DNA of 64,000 nt from Philonthus cognatus. Taxonomy: Eukaryota > Arthropoda > Insecta > Coleoptera > Staphylinidae. Location: assembly GCA_932526585.2 (NCBI GenBank), contig OW052242.1:52322975-52386974 (forward strand), in the 5' to 3' direction. This document shows positions 11,668 to 23,936 of this stretch, piece after piece; position 1 is the first letter of the stretch, and every line of letters begins with the position of its first letter. Below the pieces are notes generated by a model. That model was not told the origin of the DNA, made no database searches, and saw only the letters and a list, made by a program, of their open reading frames with translations. A program made the position numbers and the translations under genes.

Positions 11668-13117
11668 CAGGGTGCCCGTACTTCGACAGAATGTGTAAGG
11701 ATCTTAGTTATTTGAAGAGGTAGAGAGTCGGTTAAATTGGGGAGAAGTTGCTTATTTTAGGGCCTAACAACAATCTGAAAACAATTTTGATATCTTTTTT
11801 TGTTTTCAAAATATCAACAAACACAGATTTTTTGAAAAATCGTTTTTTTTAATTCAAAAACTACTGAATCTGGACATTTAAAACTTTGACAATATACGGG
11901 CACATTTTAATAAGGAAATTAGTAGTATATATTTTTTTTGAGATAACTATTACATTTACTCGGGGACCATAGCCAACTTTTGTTTTTCTTATGAGCGCCA
12001 TTTTGGATTTTCATATTTTTTGAAAAAATAATTTTTTGTAAACTGAGTGATGTATCACACTTATAATTTATTTTAGATTTGATATTTAAAATTATGATAT
12101 TTTCTTTTTTACAAAGAGTGCCTTAGAAACAATGACGTCATAATTGTTAATCAATAAAATCTTGAGAAACATCAATTATTGTTAGCATTCAAAATTAATT
12201 AATAACTGTCAATCTTTTGTAATAATAATAATAAGTATCAATTATCACATATAAGTCGCACAAACTAAATTAATTCTACTTTTATTACTATTATTCCAAA
12301 ACTTTTCACAAAAAAAGTAATTCTTGCATTTTTCCGCTACATCTCGTTAAATATCGATCACCATCACATATAAGCGTTAAATATTTTTAACTTTACTGTA
12401 AACCAATGGTTTTTATGCGTGGCGCATGAAGTAAAATTTCGAGTTTAGAAAAGCCCCGTGAAAATTTGTTTGGGTCGCTACGCGACCCTCGAGAATTTTC
12501 AACGCGGGGCTTTCTTAAACTCGAAATTTTACTTTATGTTTAGTCTGGGAATAGAAGACACTCGTTAGTTTAAAATACACTATAACTGTTAAATATGTAT
12601 CGTCGGATGCCCATCTTCGGGGGTGATATGTAAGCAAATTATGGGTGATAGGAGTTGTCAAATAAGTGAGTTACTCAACTGTTTCGAAGGCACTGTTTAC
12701 AAAAAAAAAACAAAAGATTAAAATTTTACATATAAAATGTACAATAAACAATAAGTGTAGTACATCATTGAATTCAGAAAAATAATCCAAATGGCGTCGA
12801 TAAGAAAAACAAAATGGTCCCTGGGTAAATGTTATTGTTATCTTAAAATAAAATATGTTACTAGATTTATCGTTAAAATGTGCCTGTATAATATTAAAGT
12901 TGTAAATGTTTGGATTCAATAGTATTTGAATAAAATCAAAGAAATTTCAAAAAATCCGTATTTTGACTATATCTGAAAAACGAAAGAAGATATTTCAAAT
13001 TTGTTTTTAGATAATTATTGGGCCCTAAATTACGCAAGTTTGCCCCAATTTAACCGACTCTCTATCTCTTCAAATAAACAAGATCCCCATAGATTCTGTT
13101 GAAATACGGACACCCTG
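11668..13117. mobile_element. TA-flanked long-TIR element, copy B
   Basis: It opens CAGGGTGCCCGTACTTCGAC and ends GGACACCCTG, with TA on both sides. At 1450 bp it is the shortest copy and the best view of the basic unit: two inverted arms around a middle that contains one HP hairpin. It lacks the hAT insertion of copy A. No transposase frame. Confidence 0.7.
12424..12539. repeat. HP palindrome 10
   Basis: Left flank ATGCGTGGC; turn GGGTCGCTACGCGACCC; right end decayed to ACTTTATG. It lies in the middle of copy B. Confidence 0.8.
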
Positions 13118-13187
13118 TATACATATTGTTGTTTTTAAAAATCGTTTAATTTGAAGCATCCAACGATTGTTTCTACTCCCAGATTAA

Positions 13188-13300
13188 GCATGAAGTAAAA
13201 TTTCGAGTTTAAAAAAACCTGACAATTTGGCTCGTGCGCGTAGCGAAGCGGAGCGACCGAGCCAAATTAGGCTTTTCTAAACTCGAAATTTTACTTCATT
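13188..13300. repeat. HP palindrome 11 with shared flank
   Basis: The turn is TGCGCGTAGCGAAGCGGAGCG. The downstream 80 bp (GATCACATGTTTATAAG..., ATGGAATATGTGAAT) matches the flank of HP 26 at 58020-58105, so HP and flank belong to one dispersed unit. Confidence 0.75.
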
Positions 13301-14344
13301 CACCACGCGTATATAACACTGAATTATTGTGAAGTTTAGAATATACTGCTCTGGTTTGATCACATGTTTATAAGTTTTACAAATGTTTATATGGAATATG
13401 TGAATCTGCAAAAATTAATCTCGCTGAGACATCCAAATATTCATTGAAACAACTTTTTAATTCGTTTTTTAATATTACTTTTGAATGTCTCAACGTAAGT
13501 ACATTTTTGCAGAAAGTCGATATTAATTATTTTGTAAATATTCTCCAAATAATTGGGTAATTAAATTTCACTTTTTGTTAAAACGTATTAAACAAGTAAT
13601 TGATTAGTAAAATTTAACCTAAATTTTAAAACTGTCATTGAAAGATAAATATAGAATAAATGTATATTATTAATTGAAGGGCTAGTGAAATAGTAGTATA
13701 CGTGCTATTTTCTTTAAAATGTTTATAAGTACAGATATCCACAAATGAGATTCATATTTAGTGATAGAAAAAATGGTACAATTGAATATGTATATCTCTT
13801 AATATAATATACGATGTTATTGATTAGACGTCCACAGATTTTTCTATAAAAGCTAAAATGTATCTCCAATTTACACAAATCAATCTCATGTCAGTCGTAC
13901 TACTTTTCCACTGAGCCCTTTAATTGTGAAATAAATATATATTATTACTATTAATGTTCTATAACTGATAATAAATCCTGAAAAACATAAATTTCATGTT
14001 ATTCCTATTTCAGCACATGTTCCTTTTTTTATCATCTCTTTTTTTATTCAGTGTATGTCAGAACATCAGTTGAATAAATTACGAGAGGACGCACACAAAA
14101 GTCCTGGTTTGTGCGTAAGTAATTTATGCTGCGTATTGTGTCTGTATTTACAGAATGGAACAAATCCGTTGGAAAAGATTAAGCTGACTCGTGTTTACTG
14201 CCACCGTAACAAAAAGAGTATTCTGTCTGGGATAATAAATAAAACGTTCATCCACGTCTAATTATAATATAATTAATATTTAGTGATTTATTATGATACA
14301 GACTGTATTTAACCATACATGTCTAGTTATATTATTAAAATATA
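13301..14344. other. No gene recognised
   Basis: AT-rich sequence. A short open frame at 14055-14261 has no family resemblance I can name. Two ACTGTATTTAAC words near 14300 and 14365 relate to the direct repeat that follows. Confidence 0.3.
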
Positions 14345-14577
14345 ATTGTTTCTTGGCATACAGTCTGTATTTAACATTTATTAGATTCTATGCTCAGAAA
14401 TCTAATCTAGGATATTCTTTAAGACTTTCAAAAACCTTATAAACAATTATTGAGTAACTTTCACACTACAGAAGAACTTTTGTTTTTCATCCACATAGTG
14501 TTTACATGTTATGGTTAAAGTTTTGGTAAAAGTCAAAATATTACAAAAATTTAAACTGAATGATTAGAATTAATAGT
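14345..14577 (+). repeat. 230-bp direct repeat, copy 1
   Basis: From CAGTCTGTATTTAAC through ATTGAGTAACTTTCA to AAACTGAATGAT this block recurs at 16969-17192 with moderate divergence. The two copies bracket a region that includes the hAT element at 15233-16792. Confidence 0.7.
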
Positions 14578-15232
14578 ATATTGTACAACTAGCATACAAT
14601 GATAGCTATTAATCACGAGAACGAGGTATGCGGAACGAGCCGAAGGCGAGTGGAGCAAGTCGTTCGATTGAATAATAGCCATTATAAGCGAGTTTTAAAC
14701 TATACTTTGTTCACGACAACAACAATATACAACACAACATTTATTATATATATTTATCGAATACGCGTCAGTTTTAATGATCGGTTTTGTTTTATAATAA
14801 TTTGACAGATAAATGATGACAGATTGCGGGATTATGATTTGAATGTGTAATAAGGTTAATTTCACTTTAACATAAATATGAACAATCGTTCAACAATAAA
14901 TAATACTCACACAGTCTACCCTTTTGAATAAGTTACATATAAACACGCTCTTTGCACATAAGACGAACTCTTGCGTTTGGATGGAGTTTTTACGGTGTTA
15001 ACGTTTATTCCCCTTTAGAAAACACTCGCGACGGATAGAATCACAATTCCGATTAACCGATTTAATGATGATTTATGTTTACAAACGCGTTTTACGCGGG
15101 TTAAACTAGTAAGAACGGCGGAGATGTTGACGCGTTTCTTAGTACTTTAACGTCGACGACGTCCTCACCACCATGGTCAAATGTAAGACAAAAGGAAGCT
15201 GATTTGACTAGCATAGCGCTGTTACTGCATAG
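14578..15232. other. No gene recognised; GC-rich patches
   Basis: 14615-14690 holds GAACGAGCCGAAGGCGAG-like sequence, and 15060-15230 has ACGCG and CGTCGACGACG words. No homology can be assigned. Confidence 0.3.
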
Positions 15233-16792
15233 TAGAGACCTGCATGAGTACGTATGGAATCGGCGATTACAGATACAAATACTCATCGTTGCGATGCAAT
15301 GATGAGTATAAACATACTTGTAATCATACTCATGATTACACGATTATACTCGTTAATTTATGCAGAATCGTATGAGTAATCGGTAATACAGGTACATTTC
15401 TCTCAATGATTTTAGACAGTTATAAATATATTTAGATACAACTGTTACATAAAACATATTATGTTTTCACTCAACATAGCAAAGCACATCAATTGCAAAA
15501 TAAATAATCTTAAAAGGTGTATGTGTTGCAACGTCTACGTGTATTTACACACAAAAATTGTTTTAAGTCACTTTTGGGGACATGTTCCTCTGCTCAGCGA
15601 TGGTTAAAATTGTGTTCTATGCTAAATTAAAATATATCAAGTCGCTAGAAATTTCCGGAAATAGGCGTTGCCCCGCCAGGATTTGACGTGAAGGAAAACT
15701 ACTACACCAATGTGTTTAGATCAAGGAGAGATAATTATTATTGCTTTAAGTAAATTGAAGAGTAAGTTTAATATTTCATCAGTAATTTATTTTATTATTG
15801 ACTGTCATTAATAATATTCTTTTTTAATAATTCTAATAAATTTAACAAAAAAATATCGAAAATTGGCACTTTGACTATCGGATTTAGTTAATTACTATCG
15901 CGATTTGTTTCTTACTTGCAGAAAAAATAACGTGAATTCAACACAAAAATATTCAATTTAATATAACATGACATCACATAAACACGATTTACTCACAATA
16001 AACATAAAACATATAAAGATAATTCGTTATGAAATGGCCTTGAAGCATGTTAAGGTCCCCAACAAACGGTAGAAGTTCTACAGAGATTAATAATACTATA
16101 CTATACTATGTTATGGTGTTTTAGAATTGAATTTTTGAAATCAAAAGAAAATGATGTGGCAAACACCAACAATTTTTAAATTTTTCGTTTCAATATTAAC
16201 CCCTATTTTAACAAGCGACTAAGCCAAAGCTTTAAATCCCTCTCTATTTACAACATCAAAAGAACGTAGATCACGAGCCATACAATTTACACAATTGTTC
16301 ATTATTTCCTGCCTATACTTGTGCCTGTTTAACTATGATCCTCATGTTGGTATTTATTTTTGGTATAAGCGTGCTTCTTCAAATTTAAAGGACTGCACCT
16401 TTTTCCTAATTGAAATATCTTCTGACACTGTTGACAATGTACCCGACTCTTACAAACATTTTAATTTTTTTCGAAAATATAAATTTGTAATTGATATTGT
16501 TTACCAACAAACAACAAAATATACTGATCACCACTTATATAACACAATGTATTACAAATGTAAAACGATACTGAGACTTTAAATCTAATTATTATTTTTG
16601 ATTAATAATCGGTATAGCCTGACAGATCTGACACGATTATGTTTGAATTGTAATGGCCGATTACTAATCGTTACAGGTCTACGATGTGACGATACCGACG
16701 ATGCCGCTCCACGAGTATTTAATCGTATCGCGTAGCAACGTAATCAACGATTATTAACAGGATATATTTTAACGTACTCATGCAGGACTCTA
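15233..16792. mobile_element. hAT element with dead transposase
   Basis: Left terminus TAGAGACCTGCATGAGTACG at 15233; right terminus is the complement of TAGAGTCCTGCATGAGTACG, ending 16792. CTGCATAG flanks both ends (15225-15232 and 16793-16800), a perfect 8-bp target duplication. The minus strand carries the N-terminal part of a hAT transposase with frameshifts and stops; the catalytic core is absent, so the copy is defunct. Confidence 0.8.
16170..16448 (-). pseudogene. hAT transposase N-terminus (BED finger), broken
   Basis: Read from 16448 downwards, one frame gives a Cys-x2-Cys ... His pattern (HCQQCQKIFQLG, then LKKHAYTKNKYQH), which fits a BED zinc finger, the DNA-binding domain of hAT transposases. 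A second frame around 16200-16290 gives MARDLRSFDVVNREGFKAL, matching the conserved segment after the BED finger in that family. The two pieces are out of frame and a stop follows. The rest of the protein, including the RNase H-like core, is missing. Position inside an element with hAT ends and 8-bp duplication agrees with the assignment. Confidence 0.65.
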
Positions 16793-17849
16793 CTGCATAG
16801 CGTAAAAAATCTAACTAGGCAATTATTTATATTCGTGATAAAAAAACCACATTTATCACGCAAATCCCGTGTTTAATGTACTTTAGTGTTAAATGCACCT
16901 ATTTATGCTGCCTACACAATTAAATAATGCACATATTATAAGATTGTCGTGAACACATAGAATAGTTCCTTGGCGCACAGTCTGTATTTAACTCTTAAAA
17001 GATTTTATGCTGATATCTAATCTAGAACATTCTTTCAGACTTTTAAAAACCTTATAAGAAATTATTGAGTAACTTTCAGACTATAGAAGCCATTTTTTTT
17101 CATTCACAGAGTGTTGACGTGTTATGGTTAAAGTTTAGGCAAAAGTCAAAATATAACGAAAATTAAAACTGAATGATAGGAAATAAAAATGATTTTGATA
17201 AATCCCGTCTCATCCACCATTTTTATATAACATAGATTATGTAGAAATGGTATATAATAATTAATCGATAGCTTAAACCACTTGTGTTTTCGCTGATCAT
17301 AAAAATAAATTAGTATTTTTCTACTTGTTTTTAATTTATATTCTATTCTTCATCCGTGTTAAGTTTAATGTTAGGGAAACATAGGGCTTATTTGACTTTG
17401 ATCGCTGATTGGCTGAAATTCGAGAAAAACTCACAAAGCCGCTAAATAGACAATTCGATCTATTCTCTACTCACTCTCACTTATAGTGGAAAATGAATTG
17501 TCACAATTGTCACTGTGTTTTAAAATTTTTGGTTAATATGTTCAATAGCCAACAACTAATGACTGTTTTTTCATTTATAAATCAACAAGGGAAAATAACT
17601 CAACATGGGTAGAAGCTAATAGCCCTCAGCATTTAATAAATGTACAAGTATGTGGGAAAACTGAAAAGTAAAGCTATAAATGTTGCGGCTGCTGATGAGA
17701 GAATATCAATTTCATCCATGTTTACAATTATTGCTGAAATGGAATCAACATAAGAAATTGAAAGATAGCTGAAGAAGAAAACGCGCCGTGATACTTATTC
17801 AAAGATGAGTGAATATGAAGAAAAATCATAAAAGAATCTATTTATAATA
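16793..17849. other. Direct repeat copy 2, then unassigned sequence
   Basis: 16969-17192 is the second copy of the 230-bp direct repeat. Around 17640-17760 the plus strand reads KSKAINVAAADERISISSMF in one frame before a stop, which looks once-coding, but I cannot place it. Confidence 0.35.
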
Positions 17850-18219
17850 CAGAATTTGTCTATTGCATTTCAATTTATATCGAATGTATGTACCCCTTTA
17901 TGTAAAATATATCTAAAATGTATCCCTTTATTTAAAATATATTTGCCATTTATCAAATACATTGTCAAAACCTTATCACAGTTTGTCTATTGCATTTTAC
18001 TTCTCAGCAAAATGGCTGCAGTTCGTCAAAAATGCATCTTAGCAATGAACTAATATGACTCTATATCCGGATAATGAATGCTGGCGTAAGTAGTGTTACA
18101 TACAGTGAATTTTTCTTTTAGGTAAATATATGCATAATTTGTAAATTTTTCGACATCCGTTGTTTTTTACAAGAGCTCAATTTGAAGCTTTAAACGAGTG
18201 TTTTCCACTCCCAGACTAA

Positions 18220-18332
18220 GCATGAAGTAAAATTTCGAGTTTAGAACAGCCCTGTGAAAATTTGTCGAGGGTTGCGCAGCGACCCGAGATAAATTTTCTG
18301 GGCTTTTCTAAACGCGAAATTTTACTTTATGT
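18220..18332. repeat. HP palindrome 12
   Basis: Left flank CACTCCCAGACTAAGC; turn GGGTTGCGCAGCGACCC; right flank GCCACGCGTATAAAACAC. Confidence 0.85.
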
Positions 18333-18414
18333 GCCACGCGTATAAAACACAGATTTTAAGTGAAGTTCAATTATACATAGATTTCACAATATTTTAGTAT
18401 TTTATAGGCGTGGC

Positions 18415-18527
18415 GCATGAAATAAAATTTCGAGTTTAGAAATTCCCAGAAAATTTATTTCGGGTCGCGGCGCTACCCTCGACAAATTTTCACGCAGCTT
18501 TTCTAAACTCTAAATTTTACTTCATGC
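18415..18527. repeat. HP palindrome 13
   Basis: Opposite orientation to HP 12, 82 bp away. Turn GGGTCGCGGCGCTACCC; both arms have drifted. Confidence 0.8.
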
Positions 18528-18839
18528 TTAGTCTGGGAAATTAAAACACTCGTTTAAAGCTTCAAATTGAACAATTAAAAATAAAACAAGGAATACCCAA
18601 AGATTTATAGAAAATAAGCTGAATTTAAAATAAATTCCTGTATGTATAAATACAAATAAAGTATTTTTAGAAAAAAGTTATTGTTACTGCAAAAATGTTC
18701 AGCAAAATATATTTTCGTATATAGTGAAACTCATTTCGTAAATCGAAAAATCTTTTGGCATATATTTGACAAGGTGAAAGATATTTGGGATATAGTAAAT
18801 CTTATTTGATCAATAGTGAAATGCAATAGAAAAACGCTG

Positions 18840-19431
18840 TAAGTTATATAATTTTAAAAATAATAAAGTTCTTTATTAATACTGAAAAATATTGTAAAAA
18901 GGAGTCATATAATATTCAACGCAACTATTAACCATAAATACAGTTGCTTAAGAACTTTATCTGAATACTTATCCTTTAAAAATGAATTTTGGTCTAACCG
19001 ATTTCAGGTCAACATGAGTTTCCCACAAATTTTAAATTCCGCGCTCAAAAATGTCAACAGATTTCGCCATTTTAGCCGTATAAACCAGGCTTCTGGTTAC
19101 ATTAATCTTAAGATAAATGAAGTATAGGTATAAAATTCCTGTATTTTTTTTATAAGGTATACATACAAGTTCTGAACTTTTGTGCTCTATATGAACTAGG
19201 GATGTTCAGGTCTCAAAAAAGTATCGATATTTAGTATTGATTATATTGTATAGAAAAACATCGATACAACAAAATATCGCAATAAAAAGTATCGATATTC
19301 AAAATATCGATACTTTTCGATACCTAACGGTTACAAAATTAACGATGACAAACGTCTATTACCCTGAGGTTTGTCAGCTTCCTTTTTAGAAAGGAAAAAT
19401 TATGAATAAGTCAATGTTTTATACGCGTGGC
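18840..19431. other. Unassigned; TATCGATA cluster
   Basis: 19199-19340 begins TAGGGATGTTCAGG and carries five or more ATCGATA words. This resembles a hAT terminal region, but no partner end is visible. Confidence 0.35.
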
Positions 19432-19477
19432 GCATGAAGTAAAATTTCGAGTTTGCAAATTTGAATTTGCTGGCGCG
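19432..19477. repeat. HP palindrome 14, left part (split by errantivirus)
   Basis: The stem GCATGAAGTAAAATTTCGAG leads to a GC-rich GGCGCG turn, where the LTR of the errantivirus begins. The remainder is at 25532-25605, after a CGCG duplication. Confidence 0.8.
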
Positions 19478-19657
19478 AGTTATCTTTCGCGGACCGAAGA
19501 TTAACTTTTTAAAAAGAATTTATTTTGTTGGGAGTGGAAATCGACTGTACCTGCTCATCGTCGCAGCGTAAATTGCCTTATCTTCATGAGATAAAATGTA
19601 TTTATAATACTGTGGATCTTCGCTAAGCACAATTCCAGTGTGGGTGGTGCGATAACT
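19478..19657 (-). repeat. 3' LTR of errantivirus 1
   Basis: 180 bp; on the minus strand it contains TATTATAAATAC as a possible TATA box and CAAAATAAATTC with a polyadenylation-like AATAAA. Confidence 0.9.
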
Positions 19658-19682
19658 CCTCCATCCGTAGAAGTGACATTGG

Positions 19683-20990
19683 CTAATAAGGTCCAGATGG
19701 AACGTTAATAGGATTTGCAGTACTTTTAATTATGAAAGATTTTAATTTTTGTCTGTTCTTAATAAAATATTTAAGCAAATACAATATTATTATCAAAATC
19801 AGTATACATAAGATTGCAACTAGCATCCAATTAATTTTGTAGTTATGGGTTTCAAGCATTTGCTGAGATTCAACGTGTTTTTCCAAAGTGTTTATTTGTT
19901 GTTTTAAAGTTGAGAATTTCGATATATCGATTCCAGTTATATTTATTGTTTTTAAGTTTACATTTAATTCACTTTGATTTACATGAATATTAGGCATTGT
20001 AATTAACGATGGGGAATATTCTGTTTTGAATTTTGATATTAACGTTTTTGAATTAAATTTTTCTTTACATCCATGAGGTAACGAAATTTAATAATTTCCA
20101 AGAAGTGATTTTCGTTGTATCAATTTTGTTGAACAATGAATTTCGATGGTGGATTCATTTTCCGCAATTATGATCCATGAATTGCTATTATCAAGTTTGA
20201 TAATTTGGTTTCCAAAATTAGAAATTTTTCGAGTTAACAATTTCTTTCTATTGCGTAAGTGATTAATTGTACTGCACATGTTTTTTCGTTTAGGTTATGT
20301 AAAACTTTAGCTTCGCATAAATATGATGATTTTTCAAGGTGAAAGCAGCGATCATCTTCTTCGATAAACGAATTTTCGTTTAAAAGTATGAATTTAGAAT
20401 CTGGCATTATTAATTCATTATTTTTATTTGGAATAGGGTAGAGTTGATAATATTTATATTTAGATTTTTTAATTAATGGAATCTTAATGATGAAATATAT
20501 GACCATTTCTTTTTGGTACGTTTTGACTTTTATAATTTCTTCGTATTTAGGCATATTTTCTAATGTTGGTTCGAATAAAAGAGATGTAACTTGCAGATGT
20601 TTTTGAATTCCTTTCAATTCATTTTGTAATTTGAGAGGATTAATAATGCTTGGGTGCATTTCTGAATGTCTAGCAAAACTTTGAGCTGTTATCAATTGAT
20701 TTAAATAATCATTGATTTCATTGATTGATGCGATTAAAGCTAGTTGGGTATTGATTGTCATTTGAATCCATGCACAATCTGATAATTTTGTTATCGACAT
20801 TTTTAAAGTGTATATATCATTTACAATTGTGTTTTGGTTTTTAATTTATATTGAAATACTTTTATTAGTTTCATCTATTAATTCTTTTGTGATTGAATGT
20901 ATTAAATCCCATTCTGATATTATATTGCTCGCTGTTACCATTCTAAATGTTATTGGTCCTGGATGATCTGGTATTTGATTGATCATTTCG
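19683..20990 (-). pseudogene. Envelope (F-like) gene of errantivirus 1, broken
   Basis: Three open pieces (20800-20234, 20279-20088, 19997-19683) in shifting frames resemble the ectodomain and C-terminal part of errantivirus envelopes, which are related to baculovirus F fusion proteins. The last piece has a strong membrane helix (NWMLVAILCILILIIILYLL) followed by a basic tail. The first piece is similar in style to the open env of the second errantivirus, for example YYQLYPIPN here and YSQIYPIPN there. Frameshifts and a short N-terminal end break the gene. It starts right after the integrase frame. Confidence 0.7.
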
Positions 20991-20993
20991 GTT

Positions 20994-21734
20994 TTAATCC
21001 TCCATCTGAAATGTTGATTTTAGATTAGTTAAGTGAACCTTTTTAATTACGTTTTCTTTTATTTGTATTTTTGCAACATTGTCTGGGTCGATAGATATTA
21101 TTGTGTAAGGGCCGTGGTATTTAGCGACGGTTTTCTGACCTCTTTTAATTTTTTCTCTTATATAAACTTTTTGATTAGGCCTAAAATTTTGAACATTTGT
21201 TAATCTGTCGTTATGATATTTGATATATTTTTCTTTTTGTCTTACATTCGTGGTTTTTACTAAGTCATGTAAAATTTTCATTTGTTTCAAATGTTCGTCG
21301 ATAATATTCTCATTCGTAGTGATTTCATTCACGGTGTTTGTATCAGTTCCGTATAATATTTCTTGTGGTGATTTTCCGGTGTTTGTATGAATTGTATTAT
21401 TGTACGCCAATAATGCTAATTTGACAAGTTCTTCAATATTTAATGATTTTGTTTCTTCTTTAAGTCAAAATATTTTAATATGTTCAATTAATGTAGAATG
21501 AAGTCTTTCGATTGGTCCATTGGAATTCGGGTGATCCGGTGTAATAAAGTGAACGTTGACAGCATGAACTTCTAAAAGGTCTTGTACTAAAGTATTTTTA
21601 AATTCTGAACCATTATCTGTGGTAATTTTTTTAGGAGTCTTATATAATGAAAAATATGCAATTAATTCTTTTCCAATAACTGCTGCTTGTTTACATAAAA
21701 TCTTTTTCGCATATCCAAATTTTGAAAAGGAGTC
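20994..21734 (-). pseudogene. Integrase core and C-terminal part, errantivirus 1
   Basis: Reading down from 21734, the frame contains TDNGSEF and NGPIERLHS, the second Asp and the Glu of the DDE integrase triad, then a single stop near 21469, then a 138-residue open piece (21410-20994) with the LAYNNTIHTNTG motif and a basic, chromatin-binding type end. The N-terminal part continues at 23332-23569 on the other side of the LINE. Integrase joins element cDNA to host DNA; this copy is interrupted and stopped. Confidence 0.85.
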
Positions 21735-23121
21735 TATTATGTCTCAGAGCATATTTCCGACGTTCTGGAAAAGAAATTATATAACACCGCTTTTTAAGTC
21801 CGGCAAGAAGGATAACATAACGAACTATCGCAGCATTTCAATACAATCATCTATACCTAAGCTATTGGACAGTCTTGTTTCCATTAAATTAAGGTGGGTT
21901 TGCAAAAATGTTCTTCTAGATGAGCAGCATGGTTTCCAAACGGGCAAATCAACAGCTACCAATATTTTATCGTTTACCACTTACGTAATTAATGCTTTTG
22001 AATGTAATCAATCTGTGGATGCTATTTTCACAGATTTTGCCAAGGCATTCGATCGTGTAAACCACGATGTTTTAGTTGCAAAACTATCTGCCTATGGACT
22101 TCATACTAATATTGTGAGTTGGTTCAATAGTTTTCTAACTAATCGAACGCAATGTGTAAAAGTGAAGAATTTCTTATCTAAAGTCATATCTGTACCATCT
22201 GGTGTACCTCAAGGATCACACTGTGGTCCCTTGTTATTTCTGTTATTTATAAATGACATCTCACAAGTGATAAGACATTCTTGATTTTTACTCTTTGCCG
22301 ACGATCTTAAGATATATAAAAGAATAACAACAATTGTTGATTGTGACCTGCTGCAATGTGATATCTCGTCTGTCCATAAATGGTGCTGCGATAACTCTTT
22401 ATTCTTCAATGTTCAAAAATGTAAGGCGATTTCATTTTCCAGAAAGTCTAATGTAATTAATTTCAAGTACAGCATCAACAATGTTCCCCTTGAAAAATTG
22501 TGTGAAATAAGAGATCTGGGAGTGTTATTGGATACAAAATTAACTTTTGATAGCCATATAAATTTAATATGCAACAAAGCATCAAAATTGTTGGGATATG
22601 TACATAGGATAGCAAAGGATTTATCGGCTCAATCATTCAAATTAGTTTATTTTGCTTACGTACGCTCTAATATGGAATACGTATCATGTGTCTGGTCTCC
22701 TAACATTATTACTCACAGTCATGCTCTTGAGAGAATTCAGAATAAGTTTCTGAAGAAGCTTGCTTTCAAGACTCATTTAAACGTTAACACCATTATGTCG
22801 GCATTTTGCATTGATACACTCAAGAGACGCAGGATTCTCTCAGACTTGTCTATGTTTTACAAACTGCTGAGTAACCAAATACAATGCCCGTATTTATTGG
22901 TACAAATCAATTTTTATGTAACCGTATCAGATCGTACTACGCGTCATAGACCACTGTTTCGCATTCCCTTCCATAGGTCAAACTACGCCTACAATAATCC
23001 ACTCTCCAGGTGCATGCGCATTTCCAACGCACTATCTTTGGATCATAATTTCGATTTGTTTACTGAATCTTATTCTGAATTTATGTCAAAATTAAAGCAG
23101 ACAAATTTCGGAATTATGTGA
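21735..23121 (+). pseudogene. LINE reverse transcriptase, one in-frame stop
   Basis: The frame holds FTDFAKAFDRVNH (RT motif A, catalytic Asp), SGVPQGSHCGPLLF (motif B) and FADD (motif C, catalytic Asp pair), followed by a thumb and C-terminal region ending at 23121. A single TGA at 22282-22284, three residues before FADD, is the only break; both sides are in the same frame. The N-terminal endonuclease is missing through 5' truncation. The family is most like Jockey or CR1 RTs; the exact clade is uncertain. It would prime cDNA synthesis at nicked target DNA. Confidence 0.85.
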
Positions 23122-23331
23122 CTCTCGGAAATGTTTGATGATAGCTTGCTTGGTGTTTTTTATGTTACTTTTATTTAGTTATGTTAGTTTATTTTTTGTA
23201 TATTAATTTATTATTACTTTATATGTAATATTATTTGTAATTGTAATATGTATGTTATTTTGTTTTTAAATGGTTTTTTGCCGTCAATAAAGGAATTTGA
23301 ATTTGAATTTGAATTTGAATTATCGTAAGAT
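21735..23331 (+). mobile_element. 5'-truncated LINE inserted in the integrase
   Basis: The integrase sequence is continuous if 21735-23331 is removed, with an ATTAT word at both borders as possible target duplication. The element starts in the reverse transcriptase and ends with repeats of TTTGAA/GAATTT, a microsatellite tail used by several Jockey/CR1-group LINEs. A polyadenylation-like CAATAAAG precedes the tail. Orientation is opposite to the errantivirus. Confidence 0.85.
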
Positions 23332-23569
23332 AAATTGTTTGTTCGATCTGAACAACATCCATAAATAAATGTTCGAATGGTTTTCTTGAACACGGTGTCA
23401 AGTTTAATGGAATTTTAGGTGGGTGTCTGTCGTATTTTGCTTTTTGGCAAATTTCGCAATTGTTTATATAATTTTGGATTGTTCTTATCATATTTTCGAA
23501 GTAATAATGTTTTAATTTATTGTATGTTTCAATGGCTCCTCTGTGATTTGTTTTTCCTTCATGGTACAT
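23332..23569 (-). pseudogene. Integrase zinc-binding N-terminus, errantivirus 1
   Basis: The piece has NHRG ... LKHYYF ... CEICQ, the His-His-Cys-Cys pattern of retroviral integrase zinc domains, then the FEHLFMDVVQ stretch that leads into the catalytic core. It stops where the LINE begins; the sequence resumes at 21734. Confidence 0.8.
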
Positions 23570-23933
23570 TCTTATTACACTTTAAATTTTTTCTTGACTT
23601 CAAATTTTTGTTCTGTTTAGTATGCCATATTATTTTGGGTCCGTTGTTGTTGAATATTTCTGAATATAATTTTGAAAGTTCAGTATACAATTTCTCGATT
23701 GTTTAATAATTTCTTTCGGTGTCAATTAAAGTTCTTGATGCATATGATATAGGTCGATCTTGTCCTACAGTTCCCTGTGATAAAACTGCTCGAATTTTAT
23801 CTGGGTTAGGCGATATTCCTTTTTCTGTGATAATATGTCCTAAATATTTAACTTCTGTCTGTAAAAATTCAGATTTATCTAGCTGTACTTTGAAATTTGT
23901 TTTTCTAAGTCTTTCGAATACTTTCTTTAAACT
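23570..23933 (-). pseudogene. Deleted RT-connection/RNase H region
   Basis: After a stop, the RT frame continues with LDKSEFLQTEVKYLGHIITE, the usual sequence after the palm, and then jumps from NPDKI directly to AVLSQGTVGQDRPISYASR, which normally lies about 80 or more residues later in RNase H. That internal deletion, more stops and frameshifts remove RNase H activity. Confidence 0.7.
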
Positions 23934-23936
23934 TTA

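Larger units (their letters stand above)
18103..18640. mobile_element. TA-flanked foldback element with two HP hairpins
   Basis: It begins CAGTGAATTTTTCTTTTAGG and ends ATTCCTG, with TA on each side; the empty site is visible in the related element at 30354-30811. Each half carries an HP hairpin, and the halves are inverted copies of each other, giving palindromes within a palindrome. The other members of the family are at 1392, 38751 and 39894. Confidence 0.75.
17850..18839. mobile_element. Small TIR element, filled copy
   Basis: The ends CAGAATTTGTCTATTGCATT and the complement of CAGCGTTTTTCTATTGCATT are TA-flanked. The same element, uninterrupted and inverted, lies at 30354-30811 (458 bp). 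Here a second element (18103-18640) has been inserted at a TA. No coding capacity. Confidence 0.7.
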